62,939 bases of DNA from JAFNAG01 sp041501225 (GTDB lineage Bacteria; Acidobacteriota; UBA6911), in the NCBI GenBank assembly GCA_041501225.1, contig JBGQNR010000010.1, positions 1 to 62,939 of the forward strand. The letters run 5' to 3'. Below are positions 36,275-45,311 of the stretch, in pieces; the first letter of the stretch is position 1, and every line of letters begins with the position of its first letter. Below the pieces are notes generated by a model that saw only the letters and a list, made by a program, of their open reading frames with translations, did no database searches and had not been told where the DNA came from. The translations under genes and the position numbers were made by a program.

Positions 36275-37132
36275 TCAACGGGAATTCGAGTTGGAACCTC
36301 CGCCCACATTGGCAGGGTGCGATCGATCCACGCGAGGAATGTTGGTCAGGATCAGCACACCTTTCTCATCGAAATAACGAAAGGTCGTAGGCACAGGGAG
36401 CTGAGGAGCAGCGGGAAGCGGAACCTCCATCTGCCTTTTTCCATAACGCTCGATGATGCTTCGGACGTATTCATTGGTCTCGCGAAAATCGGGAATCCTG
36501 CCCAGGCGCTGCACTAAGTTTTCGCCGGCGTTATAAGCCGCCAGGCTCAGTATCAGGTTATTCTCCTGATTTTCCGCGAAGGTGTCGAGCAGGAAGCGCA
36601 TATATCGCGCGCCGCCCCAGATGTTTTGCTCCGGATCGAACGGGTTGTTAACCCCCAGCCGGGCAGCGGTTTCCGGCATCAATTGCATCAGGCCCTGCGC
36701 CCCTTTGGGGGATACGGCGCTCGGGTTGAATCCGGATTCGGTGGCGATCATGGAGCGCAGCAGCTTTGGATCCAGGCTGAATTCGGCAGCATATTTGTCC
36801 ACGATGGCATCGACGTCGACACCTCCCGGTTTGTTTTGCGTTGCGGCTCTTGACACGCTGCGCTGGCCGGTCCCGGCTACCGCAGGGCGGTTTGAGGCTT
36901 GGAGCTGAGTCTGGGACGTGCGGTTGCTCTTGGTGGCGGCCGGATTCGGAGCGGGAGGCGGAGGAGGCACGCCGGTAACTTTCAGATCCGAAACCTGGTT
37001 CGTCCGTGGGGTATTGGTGAAAACACGAACTCCCTTTTCATCCACATACGAATAAACCTGGCCAATCCCGACAGAAGCGCAGAAGATCAAACAAGCCGCA
37101 ACAACCAGGATGCCGAAAAATCGGAAGTTCAT
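36275..37132 (-). CDS. Lytic transglycosylase (Slt/SLT family) with flanking DUF4124-like motifs
   Basis: Cleaves peptidoglycan glycan strands to anhydro-muramyl ends. A signal peptide (about 1-24) is followed by a DUF4124-like stretch (YSYVDEKGVRVFTNTPR, 27-43), a Pro/Ala-rich linker, and an SLT domain with catalytic Glu132 in ATESGFNP, GAQGLMQLMP and LSLAAYNAGE. A second stretch of the same kind (FRYFDEKGVLILTNIPR) lies near the C-terminus. It is next to the amidase on the same strand, so two wall hydrolases are made together. Length 285 residues. Confidence 0.93.
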   Translation of the reverse strand: MNFRFFGILVVAACLIFCASVGIGQVYSYVDEKGVRVFTNTPRTNQVSDLKVTGVPPPPPAPNPAATKSNRTSQTQLQASNRPAVAGTGQRSVSRAATQNKPGGVDVDAIVDKYAAEFSLDPKLLRSMIATESGFNPSAVSPKGAQGLMQLMPETAARLGVNNPFDPEQNIWGGARYMRFLLDTFAENQENNLILSLAAYNAGENLVQRLGRIPDFRETNEYVRSIIERYGKRQMEVPLPAAPQLPVPTTFRYFDEKGVLILTNIPRVDRSHPANVGGGSNSNSR

Positions 37133-37211
37133 AGCTTCGATACCCTTACGTTCAACCAGCGACTCCCATTAAAGACGCGCTCAGAGCGAAATAAGTCTAA
37201 CAAATCTTTTA

Positions 37212-39854
37212 TCACACTATACTGCCCAGCAGCGTCTCGACGATAGAATAGCTCCTCAATATCGCATCGGCCAGTTTGGCAGAATCTTTACCCCCAGCTT
37301 CGGCCAGTTCCGGTTTTCCACCGCCTGAACCTCCCACCAGGGGAGCGAGCTCGCGGATGATCTTCCCGGCAGGGAGGCGGTTGCAGAGATCGCGGCTTAC
37401 CATAACGACAAGCGCAACTTTCCCACCCTGCGGAGCCCCGAGAATTACCACGCCGGAGCCCAATTTGTGCTTCAGCTCGTCTGCAAATGCGCGCATGCCG
37501 GCTCGATCGATTTCCGGCAAGACCTGAGCCAGCACCTTGATGCCACCGATTTCGCGAGCCTCGGCGACCAGAGCCGAAATATTGGAGCGCGCATGCTGCA
37601 GTTTGATCTCTCCGATCTGGCGCTGCAGATCTCTGACTTGCAAATTCATTTTCTCGATGTATGATGGGATGTCGCGAGGTAATACCTTATGTTCTACATG
37701 AATGTAGTCGAGGATCTGCTCGTCGCTTCGGAAGCGGTCGAATGCCGAGCTTCCCGTAAGCGCTTCTATGCGGCGAATGCCCGCGGCAATCCCCCCCTCG
37801 GCTATGATCTTCAATAGCCCGATCATGCCGGTCGAGGAAACATGCGTGCCGCCGCAAAGCTCTTTGCTGAATCCGGGAACCTCCACCACCCTTACCTGTT
37901 CCTGATATTTCTCGCCAAACAAAGCCATCGCGCCCGATTGCACAGCCTGCTCGAGATTCATGACTTCCGTTCGGACAGCCACATTACGCCAGATCTGCTC
38001 ATTGACCCCATCTTCGATCTTTTCTATTTCCGCCTGGCTCAGGGGAGCGAAATGACTAAAGTCGAATCTGAGCCGGTCGGGAGCCACGAGCGACCCTGCC
38101 TGCTTGACGTGAGGCCCCAGGATATTGCGGAGCGCGGCATGCAGGAGATGCGTTGCAGTATGGTTCCTCATCGTCAGTCGTCGTTTATCCAGGTCAACCG
38201 AGGCCTGCAGCATGTCTCCGACCTGCAGCCGTCCACCCACCATTTCGACCCTATGAGCGATCGTAGTCCCGCGGTATATGGTGTTGAGGACCCTTGCGGT
38301 GTTCTCTTCGTTTGAAATGGTGCCGGTATCGCCCACTTGGCCTCCGGCCTCTGCGTAGAAGGGCGTCTGCTCCAAAACCAGTTCACCTGCCTGCCCCTCA
38401 CGAATGGATTCGGTGGGTTCACCGTCTACCAGGATCGCTTGAACCTTTGCAGATACAGGTGCGGAATAATCATAGCCGACGAACGCTGTCTTGCCCTGAA
38501 AGATGGTCCGGGCGACTTGCTCACGAACCTTGCCGGAGTGATAGTCCTGGCGTGAACGTTCGCGCTGCTGTTCGAGGGCAGCTAAGAAGCCAGGTTCATC
38601 CACGCTGAATCCGCGCTCTTGCGCGAGGTCTTCAATAATCTCGAGCGGCAAACCGCGCGTGTCGTACAGGAAAAAGGCCGCATCGCCCGGAAGTGTGCGC
38701 GAGCCCGTGGCTTCCAGGCGGCGCGCGCGATCGTTGAAATCCTTCAGACCCTGCGTCAGGGTTTCGGCGAACGACTCCTCCTCCTGTTTAATCACGCGAG
38801 CGATCGTTTCGCGCGCTCCGGCAAGTTCAGGGTAAGCTTCCTTCATGAGGCCGACCACGCTTCCAGCGACACGGTAGAGAAATGGCTCCTCGATCGCCAG
38901 TTTCTTGCCGTGCACGATGGCGCGGCGCATGATCTTGCGCAACACGTAGCCGCGCTTGTCATTGCCGGGATACTGTCCATCGCCGACTACAAACGTGGCG
39001 GCCCGGGCATGATCGGCGATGATACGCATGGAGACATCGTCATTGGGGTTGGCGCCGTATTCGGCATTGGCAATCGTGGAGATTTCCAAGAGCAGGGGGC
39101 GGAACAAGTCAGTATCGTAATTGGTCGCTTTGCCTTGAAGGATGGTAGTTATCCGTTCCAACCCCATTCCCGTGTCAATCGAGGGCGATGGAAGCGGCGA
39201 CATTGCTCCTGAAGCGTCCCGATTATATTGCATGAAGACCAGATTCCAGACTTCCACCCAGCGACCGCACGAGCAGGTGAGATCGCACTCACCATGTCCG
39301 GGCAACGGGCTGCGACCGAAATCATAGTGAATCTCGGAACATGGGCCGCAGGGTCCAGTATCACCCATGGCCCAGAAGTTGTCCTTTTCGTCCAGCCGGA
39401 AGATCTTTTCGGCGGGGATGCCGATGTCTTTGTGCCAGTGATTCCAGGCAATATCGTCCTCGCGAAAAACGGTCACCCAAAGCCGGCGCGGATCCAGGCC
39501 GTACTCCCGCGTAACCAGATCCCAGGCAAATCGAATGGCGTCGGCTTTGAAGTAGTCTCCGAAGGAGAAATTGCCGAGCATTTCGAAGAGGGTGTGATGG
39601 CGGGTTGAGTGGCCTACATCTTTGAAATCATTATGTTTGCCGCTGACCCTCATGCATTTCTGGCTGCTGGCGGCACGGCGATAGGATCTCTTCTCGTTGC
39701 CAAGGAAAACATCCTTAAACTGATTCATGCCCGCGTTGGTGAAGAGAAGCGTGGGATCGTTATAGGGGATAAGCGAAGCGCTGGGAACGGTTCGGTGACC
39801 GTTGCGCTCGAAGAACTTCAGGAAGCCGTCTCGAATCTGGTTGCTGCTGAGCAA
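37212..39854 (-). CDS. alaS: Alanyl-tRNA synthetase
   Basis: Charges tRNA-Ala. The sequence has the class II core (FFERNGHRTVPSASLIPYND, LFTNAGMNQFKDVFLG), the editing domain with the HTATHLL motif and the CGGTH zinc site, and a C-terminal C-Ala domain. The TTG at 39854 gives an N-terminus like other AlaS proteins (LSSNQIRDGFLKFF) and has GGGAGA five bases upstream. An ATG at 39893 is in frame but would overlap recX by 38 bp. About 880 residues. It belongs to a pilT-recX-alaS row. Confidence 0.96.
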   Translation of the reverse strand: MLSSNQIRDGFLKFFERNGHRTVPSASLIPYNDPTLLFTNAGMNQFKDVFLGNEKRSYRRAASSQKCMRVSGKHNDFKDVGHSTRHHTLFEMLGNFSFGDYFKADAIRFAWDLVTREYGLDPRRLWVTVFREDDIAWNHWHKDIGIPAEKIFRLDEKDNFWAMGDTGPCGPCSEIHYDFGRSPLPGHGECDLTCSCGRWVEVWNLVFMQYNRDASGAMSPLPSPSIDTGMGLERITTILQGKATNYDTDLFRPLLLEISTIANAEYGANPNDDVSMRIIADHARAATFVVGDGQYPGNDKRGYVLRKIMRRAIVHGKKLAIEEPFLYRVAGSVVGLMKEAYPELAGARETIARVIKQEEESFAETLTQGLKDFNDRARRLEATGSRTLPGDAAFFLYDTRGLPLEIIEDLAQERGFSVDEPGFLAALEQQRERSRQDYHSGKVREQVARTIFQGKTAFVGYDYSAPVSAKVQAILVDGEPTESIREGQAGELVLEQTPFYAEAGGQVGDTGTISNEENTARVLNTIYRGTTIAHRVEMVGGRLQVGDMLQASVDLDKRRLTMRNHTATHLLHAALRNILGPHVKQAGSLVAPDRLRFDFSHFAPLSQAEIEKIEDGVNEQIWRNVAVRTEVMNLEQAVQSGAMALFGEKYQEQVRVVEVPGFSKELCGGTHVSSTGMIGLLKIIAEGGIAAGIRRIEALTGSSAFDRFRSDEQILDYIHVEHKVLPRDIPSYIEKMNLQVRDLQRQIGEIKLQHARSNISALVAEAREIGGIKVLAQVLPEIDRAGMRAFADELKHKLGSGVVILGAPQGGKVALVVMVSRDLCNRLPAGKIIRELAPLVGGSGGGKPELAEAGGKDSAKLADAILRSYSIVETLLGSIV

Positions 39855-39855
39855 G

Positions 39856-40353
39856 TCATTCTCCCGTGTTAAATTCTCTCCAAGCTGAAGCATGTATCTT
39901 TTGCCGCAGCACTTCCCAGATTACCTCCTGGGAAAAGCCGCGGCGCCGCAAGCTCTGGATAAGCTTGTGGATAGCCTTGCGATCCGCGGGCAGCCGCCGC
40001 GTCCGGCTGCGTCGCGCCAGATAGTCCCCCAATGCGTCAGTGTCGCTCGTTTCCCGGCGTACACGCTCGATGGCAGCCTCTGCTGCAACACCTGAAACCT
40101 GCCGCCGCCGCAAAAGATGATACACCTTTGCAGGCCCGAGTCCCTCCTGCCGGACCCAGCGGCTCGCAGAATTATATGCATATTCTGCATCGTTGAGTAG
40201 TCTTAGCTGCTCAAGCCGATCGAGAACTGACTCGATTTGCTCAGTTTCCCCGAGTGGAGCCAGCTTGTCTCTCAACTGCCCGCGGCTGTAGGCGCGCCGG
40301 GCAAGCAGCGAGCCGGCCTTCTGCATGATCTTCTTGCTGGAATCTGGTTCCAT
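39856..40353 (-). CDS. recX: Regulatory protein RecX
   Basis: RecX binds and inhibits RecA. The 165-residue protein has three-helix repeats typical of RecX: LLARRAYSRGQLRDKL, LNDAEYAYNSASRWVRQEGLG and a third with RRGFSQEVIWEVL. The start ATG 40353 overlaps the pilT stop by one base (TGATG); GTG 40356 is an alternative. recA itself is not in the window. alaS next to recX is a common pairing. Confidence 0.9.
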   Translation of the reverse strand: MEPDSSKKIMQKAGSLLARRAYSRGQLRDKLAPLGETEQIESVLDRLEQLRLLNDAEYAYNSASRWVRQEGLGPAKVYHLLRRRQVSGVAAEAAIERVRRETSDTDALGDYLARRSRTRRLPADRKAIHKLIQSLRRRGFSQEVIWEVLRQKIHASAWREFNTGE

Positions 40354-41480
40354 CACGAATTGGGATTGGCGAGTTCGTTTTCCATCGCTTCGATCGCGGC
40401 ATCGCTCGTAGTGTATATGCCCTGAACGCGCAGCTTGAATTCATCCGCGTTGGTGGCATACATGAGCGCGCCTTCGTAGCTGATACGCCCGGCCTTGTAG
40501 TGCTCATAGATCGATTGATCGAAGGTCTGCATGCCGTACTGTGATGTCCCTGCCGCAATCGCCTGGCGGATCAGCCGGGTCTTCTCCGGATCAAGAATGC
40601 AACCCCTGATGTACTCGGTCACGATCATGACCTCGATGGCGGGGACGCGGCCCTTTATGTCCGATCGCCGCATCAGCCGCATGGAGATGACGGCCCGCAG
40701 CACCATGCCGAGCTGGAGGCGAATCTGGCGCTGCTGGTGGGAAGGGAACACCGCGATAATGCGGTTAATCGTTTCCAGGGCATCCACTGTGTGCAAGGTG
40801 CTAAAGACCAAGTGTCCGGTCTCGGCTGCCAGCAGTGCGGTTTCGATGGTCTCCAGGTCTCGCATTTCGCCGACCAGAATCACGTCGGGATCCTGACGCA
40901 ACGCGCTGCGCAGCGAATCGCCGAACGTCGAGGCGTCGACGGAAATCTCGCGCTGGCTGAAGATGCTCACTCGATCGTTATGGATAAACTCGATCGGATC
41001 CTCGATCGTAATGATGTGCCGCGCTACTTTTTCGTTGATGTAGCTCAGCATGGCGGCGATGCTGGTGGACTTGCCGCTTCCGGTTGTACCCGTCACCAGC
41101 ACCAGACCACGTGGCTCCATGGAGATCTTCTCCAGTACTCGCGGCAAAAACAGATCCGTAAAACTCAGGACACTAACCGGAATGGCGCGAATTGCGATCG
41201 CGACGGTACCCCGCTGTTGAAACACGTTCACGCGGAAGCGTCCCAGGCCTTTGAGCCCGTATCCCAGGTCGATCTCGGCACTATCGCGGAAGCGCTGCTT
41301 TTGTTTGTTGGTCATGATGGAAAATGCCATCATGAGACTGTCTTCCTTGCTGACTTTGCCGAACTCTCCGAGGGGTACGAGTTCCCCTGCGATGCGCAGG
41401 TGGGGAAACGCTCCAACCTTTAAGTGTAAGTCGGAAGCCCCCTTAGAGACCATCAAACGAAGGAGGGTATCGATTTCCAT
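40353..41480 (-). CDS. pilT: PilT-type twitching motility ATPase
   Basis: PilT retracts type IV pili. The product starts MEIDTLLRLMVSKGASDLHLK, a typical PilT N-terminus, which fixes ATG 41480 (375 residues); the longer frame to 41561 adds unrelated residues. Walker A is GTTGSGKST, the Asp box and LVGEMRDLETI (Walker B) and the His box GHLVFSTLHT follow. No other pilus gene is present here. It is co-directional and overlapping with recX. Confidence 0.93.
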   Translation of the reverse strand: MEIDTLLRLMVSKGASDLHLKVGAFPHLRIAGELVPLGEFGKVSKEDSLMMAFSIMTNKQKQRFRDSAEIDLGYGLKGLGRFRVNVFQQRGTVAIAIRAIPVSVLSFTDLFLPRVLEKISMEPRGLVLVTGTTGSGKSTSIAAMLSYINEKVARHIITIEDPIEFIHNDRVSIFSQREISVDASTFGDSLRSALRQDPDVILVGEMRDLETIETALLAAETGHLVFSTLHTVDALETINRIIAVFPSHQQRQIRLQLGMVLRAVISMRLMRRSDIKGRVPAIEVMIVTEYIRGCILDPEKTRLIRQAIAAGTSQYGMQTFDQSIYEHYKAGRISYEGALMYATNADEFKLRVQGIYTTSDAAIEAMENELANPNS

Positions 41481-41611
41481 GGGAATCCTCGCCAAAAGGG
41501 ATGACCGCAAGGCCATGTTATGTATGGCCGTTCCGAGTGTCAAGGCGAATCCCTTGGCCACCCTGGCTTTCGCTTGACTGTAACATACTCTTTCCGTAAC
41601 ATTTGTGACCT

Positions 41612-42085
41612 ATGAACATGGAAGACATGGAATCATTTCCGCCCTCAATAGAAACCGCGCCGGGGGAAACAGTGCCGCCAGAATCGTTGCCTGTAGAAAC
41701 CGTGCCTGCGGCAACCGGGATCATCAAGCCGCTCGTTGCCTGCCTGGCTGCGGCGCTGATTCCAGGGCTTGGACATGCGGTCTTGCGCAAGTGGGATCGA
41801 GCTTTGGTTTTCCTGGGCAGCATCAGCATCATGTTTGCCCTCGGCCTTCATTTGAACGGCAGACTCTTCAGCCCCGACTTCTCTGATGTATTCTCTGCGC
41901 TCAAATTTACTGCCGATGCCGGAACCGGCTCGCTCTATTGGCTCTGCTGGCTTCGGGGAATTGGAATTGGCGAACCTGCGGCTTACTCCTACGATTTTGG
42001 CAACGTTTTTATCTACACCGCGGGGCTGCTGAACATGCTCGTGATTGTTGATGCCTTCGACATCGCCTTGGGGAGGAAGCCGTGA
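41612..42085 (+). CDS. Membrane protein of unknown function, two or three spans
   Basis: The 157-residue product has an acidic, Pro-rich N-terminus followed by hydrophobic spans (PLVACLAAALIPGLGHAVL, ALVFLGSISIMFALGL and a final VFIYTAGLLNMLVIVDAF). The GLGHAVLRKWDRALVF pattern resembles DUF6677-type proteins of Acidobacteriota, a recollection only. The next gene starts within its stop codon, so the two are coupled. It is divergent from pilT across 131 bp. Confidence 0.78.
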   Translation: MNMEDMESFPPSIETAPGETVPPESLPVETVPAATGIIKPLVACLAAALIPGLGHAVLRKWDRALVFLGSISIMFALGLHLNGRLFSPDFSDVFSALKFTADAGTGSLYWLCWLRGIGIGEPAAYSYDFGNVFIYTAGLLNMLVIVDAFDIALGRKP

Positions 42086-42255
42086 ACAACCACTTTCTCC
42101 TGCTGGTTATTTTCAGCGCGCTGGCATCGCTGGTTTTCACATTCATCGCCAAATACGGCGCGGTCGAGCGCGCCAGGTATTTCCTGTATCTCTTTGGATC
42201 TTTCGTTCTCCTCTCAATCCTGGCCGGCTTGATCATGTACCCATTCCCATTCTGA
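42082..42255 (+). CDS. 57-residue membrane protein coupled to the preceding gene
   Basis: GTG 42082 overlaps the TGA of the previous gene, with GGGGAGGA just upstream as ribosome binding site. The product (MNNHFLLLVIFSALASLVFT through to MYPFPF) has two hydrophobic segments separated by a charged loop (KYGAVERAR), so two membrane helices are likely. Strong translation signals and coupling support a real gene despite its size. It may be a small subunit of the upstream membrane protein. Confidence 0.7.
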   Translation: MNNHFLLLVIFSALASLVFTFIAKYGAVERARYFLYLFGSFVLLSILAGLIMYPFPF

Positions 42256-42368
42256 CCTCCGGCACCTCGGTGCGAATCTGGATTCAGGCTGGGGCCGTTG
42301 CATGGACATGAAGTCTGGGGCAAGACAGGATCAAACCGCCGACACGGACTCGCTATGACGGACTCGCT

Positions 42369-43127
42369 ATGAATGAAAGCGCTTTGACTCTTGCAGGCCA
42401 GACCGCCATCGTCACGGGAGGCACCCGGGGAATCGGCCGCGCGATCTGCATCGAGTTGGCGCGGCAGGGCTGTGATATTGCATTCAACTACGCGCGCAGC
42501 GCGGGGCAAGCTGAGAGCCTGCTGGCCGAACTGACGGCCCTGGGTCGAAAGGCGCATGCCTGCGCAGTGGACGTTACCGATTTCGCCGCCGTCGAGACGA
42601 TGGTCACAGAAATAAAGAAGGAGTTCGGCCGCATTGACATCCTGGTCAACAACGCGGGCATCGTTCGCGACAAGCTCCTTCTGGCCATGAGCGAGAAGGA
42701 CTGGGATGAGGTGATCGACACCAATCTCAAGGGGATGTTTATTTTTTCCAAGATCGTCATCGGAACCATGATCCGGGCGCGTGGCGGAAGCATCCTCAAT
42801 GTCACCTCGATCAGCGGGATCGTGGGCACGCCCGGCCAAACCAACTATGCGGCTTCCAAGGCGGGGATGATTGGATTCACCAAGGCCCTCGCCAAGGAAG
42901 TTGCCAGCCGCAACATCAACGTGAATGCCCTGGCACTAGGATTAATCGCCACGGAAATGACTGAATCTTTGCCCCCCGAATACAAGGAAAAAATGCTGCA
43001 GGCCATTCCGCTCCACCGCTTCGGTACCGCCGAAGAGGTCGCTCGCATTGCCGCCTTCCTCCTATCGGACGTCGCTCGCTATATCACAGGCCAAGTCCTG
43101 CAAGTCGACGGCGGCCTGGCCATGTAA
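42369..43127 (+). CDS. fabG: 3-oxoacyl-ACP reductase FabG (SDR family)
   Basis: An NAD(P)H-dependent short-chain reductase, most likely the fatty acid synthesis beta-ketoacyl-ACP reductase. The cofactor loop is GGTRGIG (17-23), NNAG is present, and the catalytic Ser (NVTSISG), Tyr and Lys (NYAASK) are intact. Residues 160-200 match FabG (GFTKALAKEVASRNINVNAL). 252 residues. Other fab genes are not nearby, so another SDR substrate is possible. A short direct repeat of GACGGACTCGCTATGA-like sequence precedes the start. Confidence 0.88.
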   Translation: MNESALTLAGQTAIVTGGTRGIGRAICIELARQGCDIAFNYARSAGQAESLLAELTALGRKAHACAVDVTDFAAVETMVTEIKKEFGRIDILVNNAGIVRDKLLLAMSEKDWDEVIDTNLKGMFIFSKIVIGTMIRARGGSILNVTSISGIVGTPGQTNYAASKAGMIGFTKALAKEVASRNINVNALALGLIATEMTESLPPEYKEKMLQAIPLHRFGTAEEVARIAAFLLSDVARYITGQVLQVDGGLAM

Positions 43128-43369
43128 TGATCTGTCCTTCACGCGTCGCCCTGTCAGGGCTTTACATCTGCTGCCGCGATACGCGGGGCTTGTCTTGGGC
43201 TTTAATTATGCCGCCCTTGCAGGGCTCCACTTGCGCCTGCGTTTCTCAAAGTGACATCCTAAACCGTCAGCGCTGCAAGTGGAGGTTCAATAGCCATTGG
43301 TGATACGGGGCAATATATTGTTGGCACTTCTTCCTCGTGCGCCGTTAGACTGCAGGGAGGAACGCAAGT
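43128..43369. other. Intergenic region with GC-rich palindromic repeat
   Basis: This 242-bp gap contains GCCCTGTCAGGGC and GCCCTTGCAGGGC, the same kind of short palindrome as in the 48.2-48.8 kb cluster. I see no gene. The radC ribosome binding site GGGAGGA lies near 43355. Confidence 0.6.
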
Positions 43370-44062
43370 TTGGACGAAACCACGGCGTCGTGCGCGGACC
43401 AGTTGCGTGAGGGGCAGCCCACAGTTGTCCATCTGGATCAGGGTGAGACCCTGACACTTTTGTCCACGATTTTGGGCCACGGGCGGAACAGCGCTGCGGC
43501 CGAAGCGTCTTCGCGCAGGCTGCTGCGTTACTTCGGGACACCGGGAGCCTTGACCCTGGCTTCACTTGAAGAGATCCGGCTGTGCGGGAAGGTTTCGACC
43601 CGGCAGGCGACGGCGTTGCAGGCCGCGCTTTCGCTGGGGCGGCAATTATGCTCGGCGCCGTTGAAGGCCGGACAGCGATTTTCCAACAGCCGCGACCTGT
43701 TTCTGCGATATCGTGCGCAGTTCTATGCGGCGAACCGGGAGTGTTTCTTGTCCCTGCACCTGAACTCAAAGAACCAGTTGATTCGCGAGGTCCTGGTTTC
43801 GGTCGGAAGCCTGAGCACTTCGGTGGTGCATCCGCGCGAGGTCTTCTCGGCGGCCGTGCGCGACAGCACGGCTGCCCTGATTTTTCTTCACAATCATCCT
43901 TCCGGAGACCCTGCGCCGAGCCGGGAAGACCGTGATTGCACGCAGCGTCTGGTGCGCGCGGGGAAAATCCTGGGAATCAGGGTTCTTGATCATATCATCC
44001 TGGGTCATGATGATTACTTCAGCTTTGCCGACGCCGGCCAGCTCCAGGACACTACGGGGTGA
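43370..44062 (+). CDS. radC: RadC-family JAMM/MPN+ domain protein
   Basis: RadC proteins carry a JAMM metalloprotease-like domain; their role is unsettled despite the DNA-repair name. The motif HNHPSGDPAPSRED is complete with both His and the Asp ligands. An N-terminal helix-hairpin-helix-like region precedes it (about 20-85). The start is TTG 43370 with GGGAGGA upstream. 230 residues. The next gene starts six bases after its stop. Confidence 0.9.
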   Translation: MDETTASCADQLREGQPTVVHLDQGETLTLLSTILGHGRNSAAAEASSRRLLRYFGTPGALTLASLEEIRLCGKVSTRQATALQAALSLGRQLCSAPLKAGQRFSNSRDLFLRYRAQFYAANRECFLSLHLNSKNQLIREVLVSVGSLSTSVVHPREVFSAAVRDSTAALIFLHNHPSGDPAPSREDRDCTQRLVRAGKILGIRVLDHIILGHDDYFSFADAGQLQDTTG

Positions 44063-44067
44063 TTTTT

Positions 44068-45042
44068 ATGAAAGTCCAGCCACTGGCAACTCCTGAACAA
44101 CGATTTGATCTGAGATTTCCTAAAGATAAGAGATTCGACATTGTCGGTCTGGGCCAAAACGCCGTCGACCATGTCGTCGTTGTGCCCCGGTTCCCGAGCC
44201 CCGATACCAAGACGGAGATTCTGCAGCGCGAAAGAATGGCCGGCGGACAGGTGGCGACCGCAGTTGTTTTCGCGGCTCGTTTGGGGCTCAAGTCAAAGTA
44301 CATTGGAAAAGTCGGATCCGATGAACCTGGCCAGTTTTGTCTCGAGAGCCTGCGCTCGGAAAACCTTGATATCTCGTCATTGATCGTTGAACCGGGAGCG
44401 CGAAATCATTTTTCATTGATCCTTCTGGATCAAAGCAGCGGTGAGCGGACCATACTCTGGGAGCGCGACCCGAGATTGAACTTCCACTCCGGTGAACTCA
44501 AGCACCAGGATGCCTGCGCCGGGCAGATCCTGTTGCTGGACGAAAATGATCCTGAGGCCGCCCTTCAAGCAGCGCGCTGGGCCCGGGAAGAGGGAATCCT
44601 GGTTGTAGCCGACCTGGATAAAGCTTCACCCTCCAGCAAGGATCTGGTCCGCCTGGTAGACTTCCTGATTGTGAGTGCAAACTTCCCATCCGAATTCACC
44701 GACATAGCCGATCCGGACGAGGCACTTTTGACCATGCGAAATCATTGCGACGGTTTCGTCGCGGCAACCCTGGGTTCGCAGGGGGCGGTGGCAGTATTCG
44801 GGGAGCGCTGTATGCGGTTTCCTGCGTTTAAAGTCCAGGCGGTCGACACGACCGGCGCCGGGGACGTTTTCCATGGAGCCTTCATCTATGGACTGCTGCA
44901 GAATTGGCCTCTGCGACAAATCATGACTTTCGCGAACGCAGCTGCAGGCCTGAACTGCACTCGCCTGGGCGCAAAAGAAGGGCTCCCATCCCTCGCTGAA
45001 ATCATGCAACTCATCGATGCGCAATCCTGGATCTGTCGGTGA
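44068..45042 (+). CDS. PfkB-family carbohydrate kinase
   Basis: PfkB kinases phosphorylate sugars or nucleosides. The N-terminal GLGQNAVDHVVVVPRFP and AGGQVATAVVFAARLG segments and the C-terminal anion-hole motif DTTGAGDVFHGAF (with catalytic Asp) are intact. Length 324 residues. The substrate cannot be read from sequence; ribokinase-like or sulfofructose-type kinases are possible. ATG 44068 is preferred to GTG 44059, which overlaps radC. Confidence 0.9.
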   Translation: MKVQPLATPEQRFDLRFPKDKRFDIVGLGQNAVDHVVVVPRFPSPDTKTEILQRERMAGGQVATAVVFAARLGLKSKYIGKVGSDEPGQFCLESLRSENLDISSLIVEPGARNHFSLILLDQSSGERTILWERDPRLNFHSGELKHQDACAGQILLLDENDPEAALQAARWAREEGILVVADLDKASPSSKDLVRLVDFLIVSANFPSEFTDIADPDEALLTMRNHCDGFVAATLGSQGAVAVFGERCMRFPAFKVQAVDTTGAGDVFHGAFIYGLLQNWPLRQIMTFANAAAGLNCTRLGAKEGLPSLAEIMQLIDAQSWICR

Positions 45043-45311
45043 ATGATCTCCCAGAGCCGGGACAATGCCGATTTTGCCCAGCGCATATCCATCAGAAGAG
45101 ACGCTTAAAAGCTTAACGCAGAGGGCGCGGAGGAAAAACAGAGGTCGCAGAAGATTTGATCATTTAGGATCATCTTTTTATGACATCTTTGCGGTCTCTG
45201 CTTTCTCTCTGCGCCCTGTGCGTTGAGCTTTTTTTGCCTCTATGACGTTCCATGCGAACCGGCGGAAATTCGGGGTATGATACAATTTTGTTTAACCATC
45301 ATGGGTGGGCG
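45043..45311. other. Intergenic region with long family B palindrome
   Basis: This 269-bp gap holds the family B hairpin and T tract (45115-45235). A TGATACAAT string (45278-45286) could be an extended -10 box for the following gene. No gene is seen. Confidence 0.6.
45115..45235. terminator. Long family B hairpin with T tract
   Basis: AACGCAGAGGGCGCGGAGG (from 45115) and the arm CTCTGCGCCCTGTGCGTT (ending 45224) flank inner CAGAG/CTCTG pairing, and a run of seven T residues follows (45229-45235). It lies 72 bp after the PfkB kinase gene. Confidence 0.65.
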
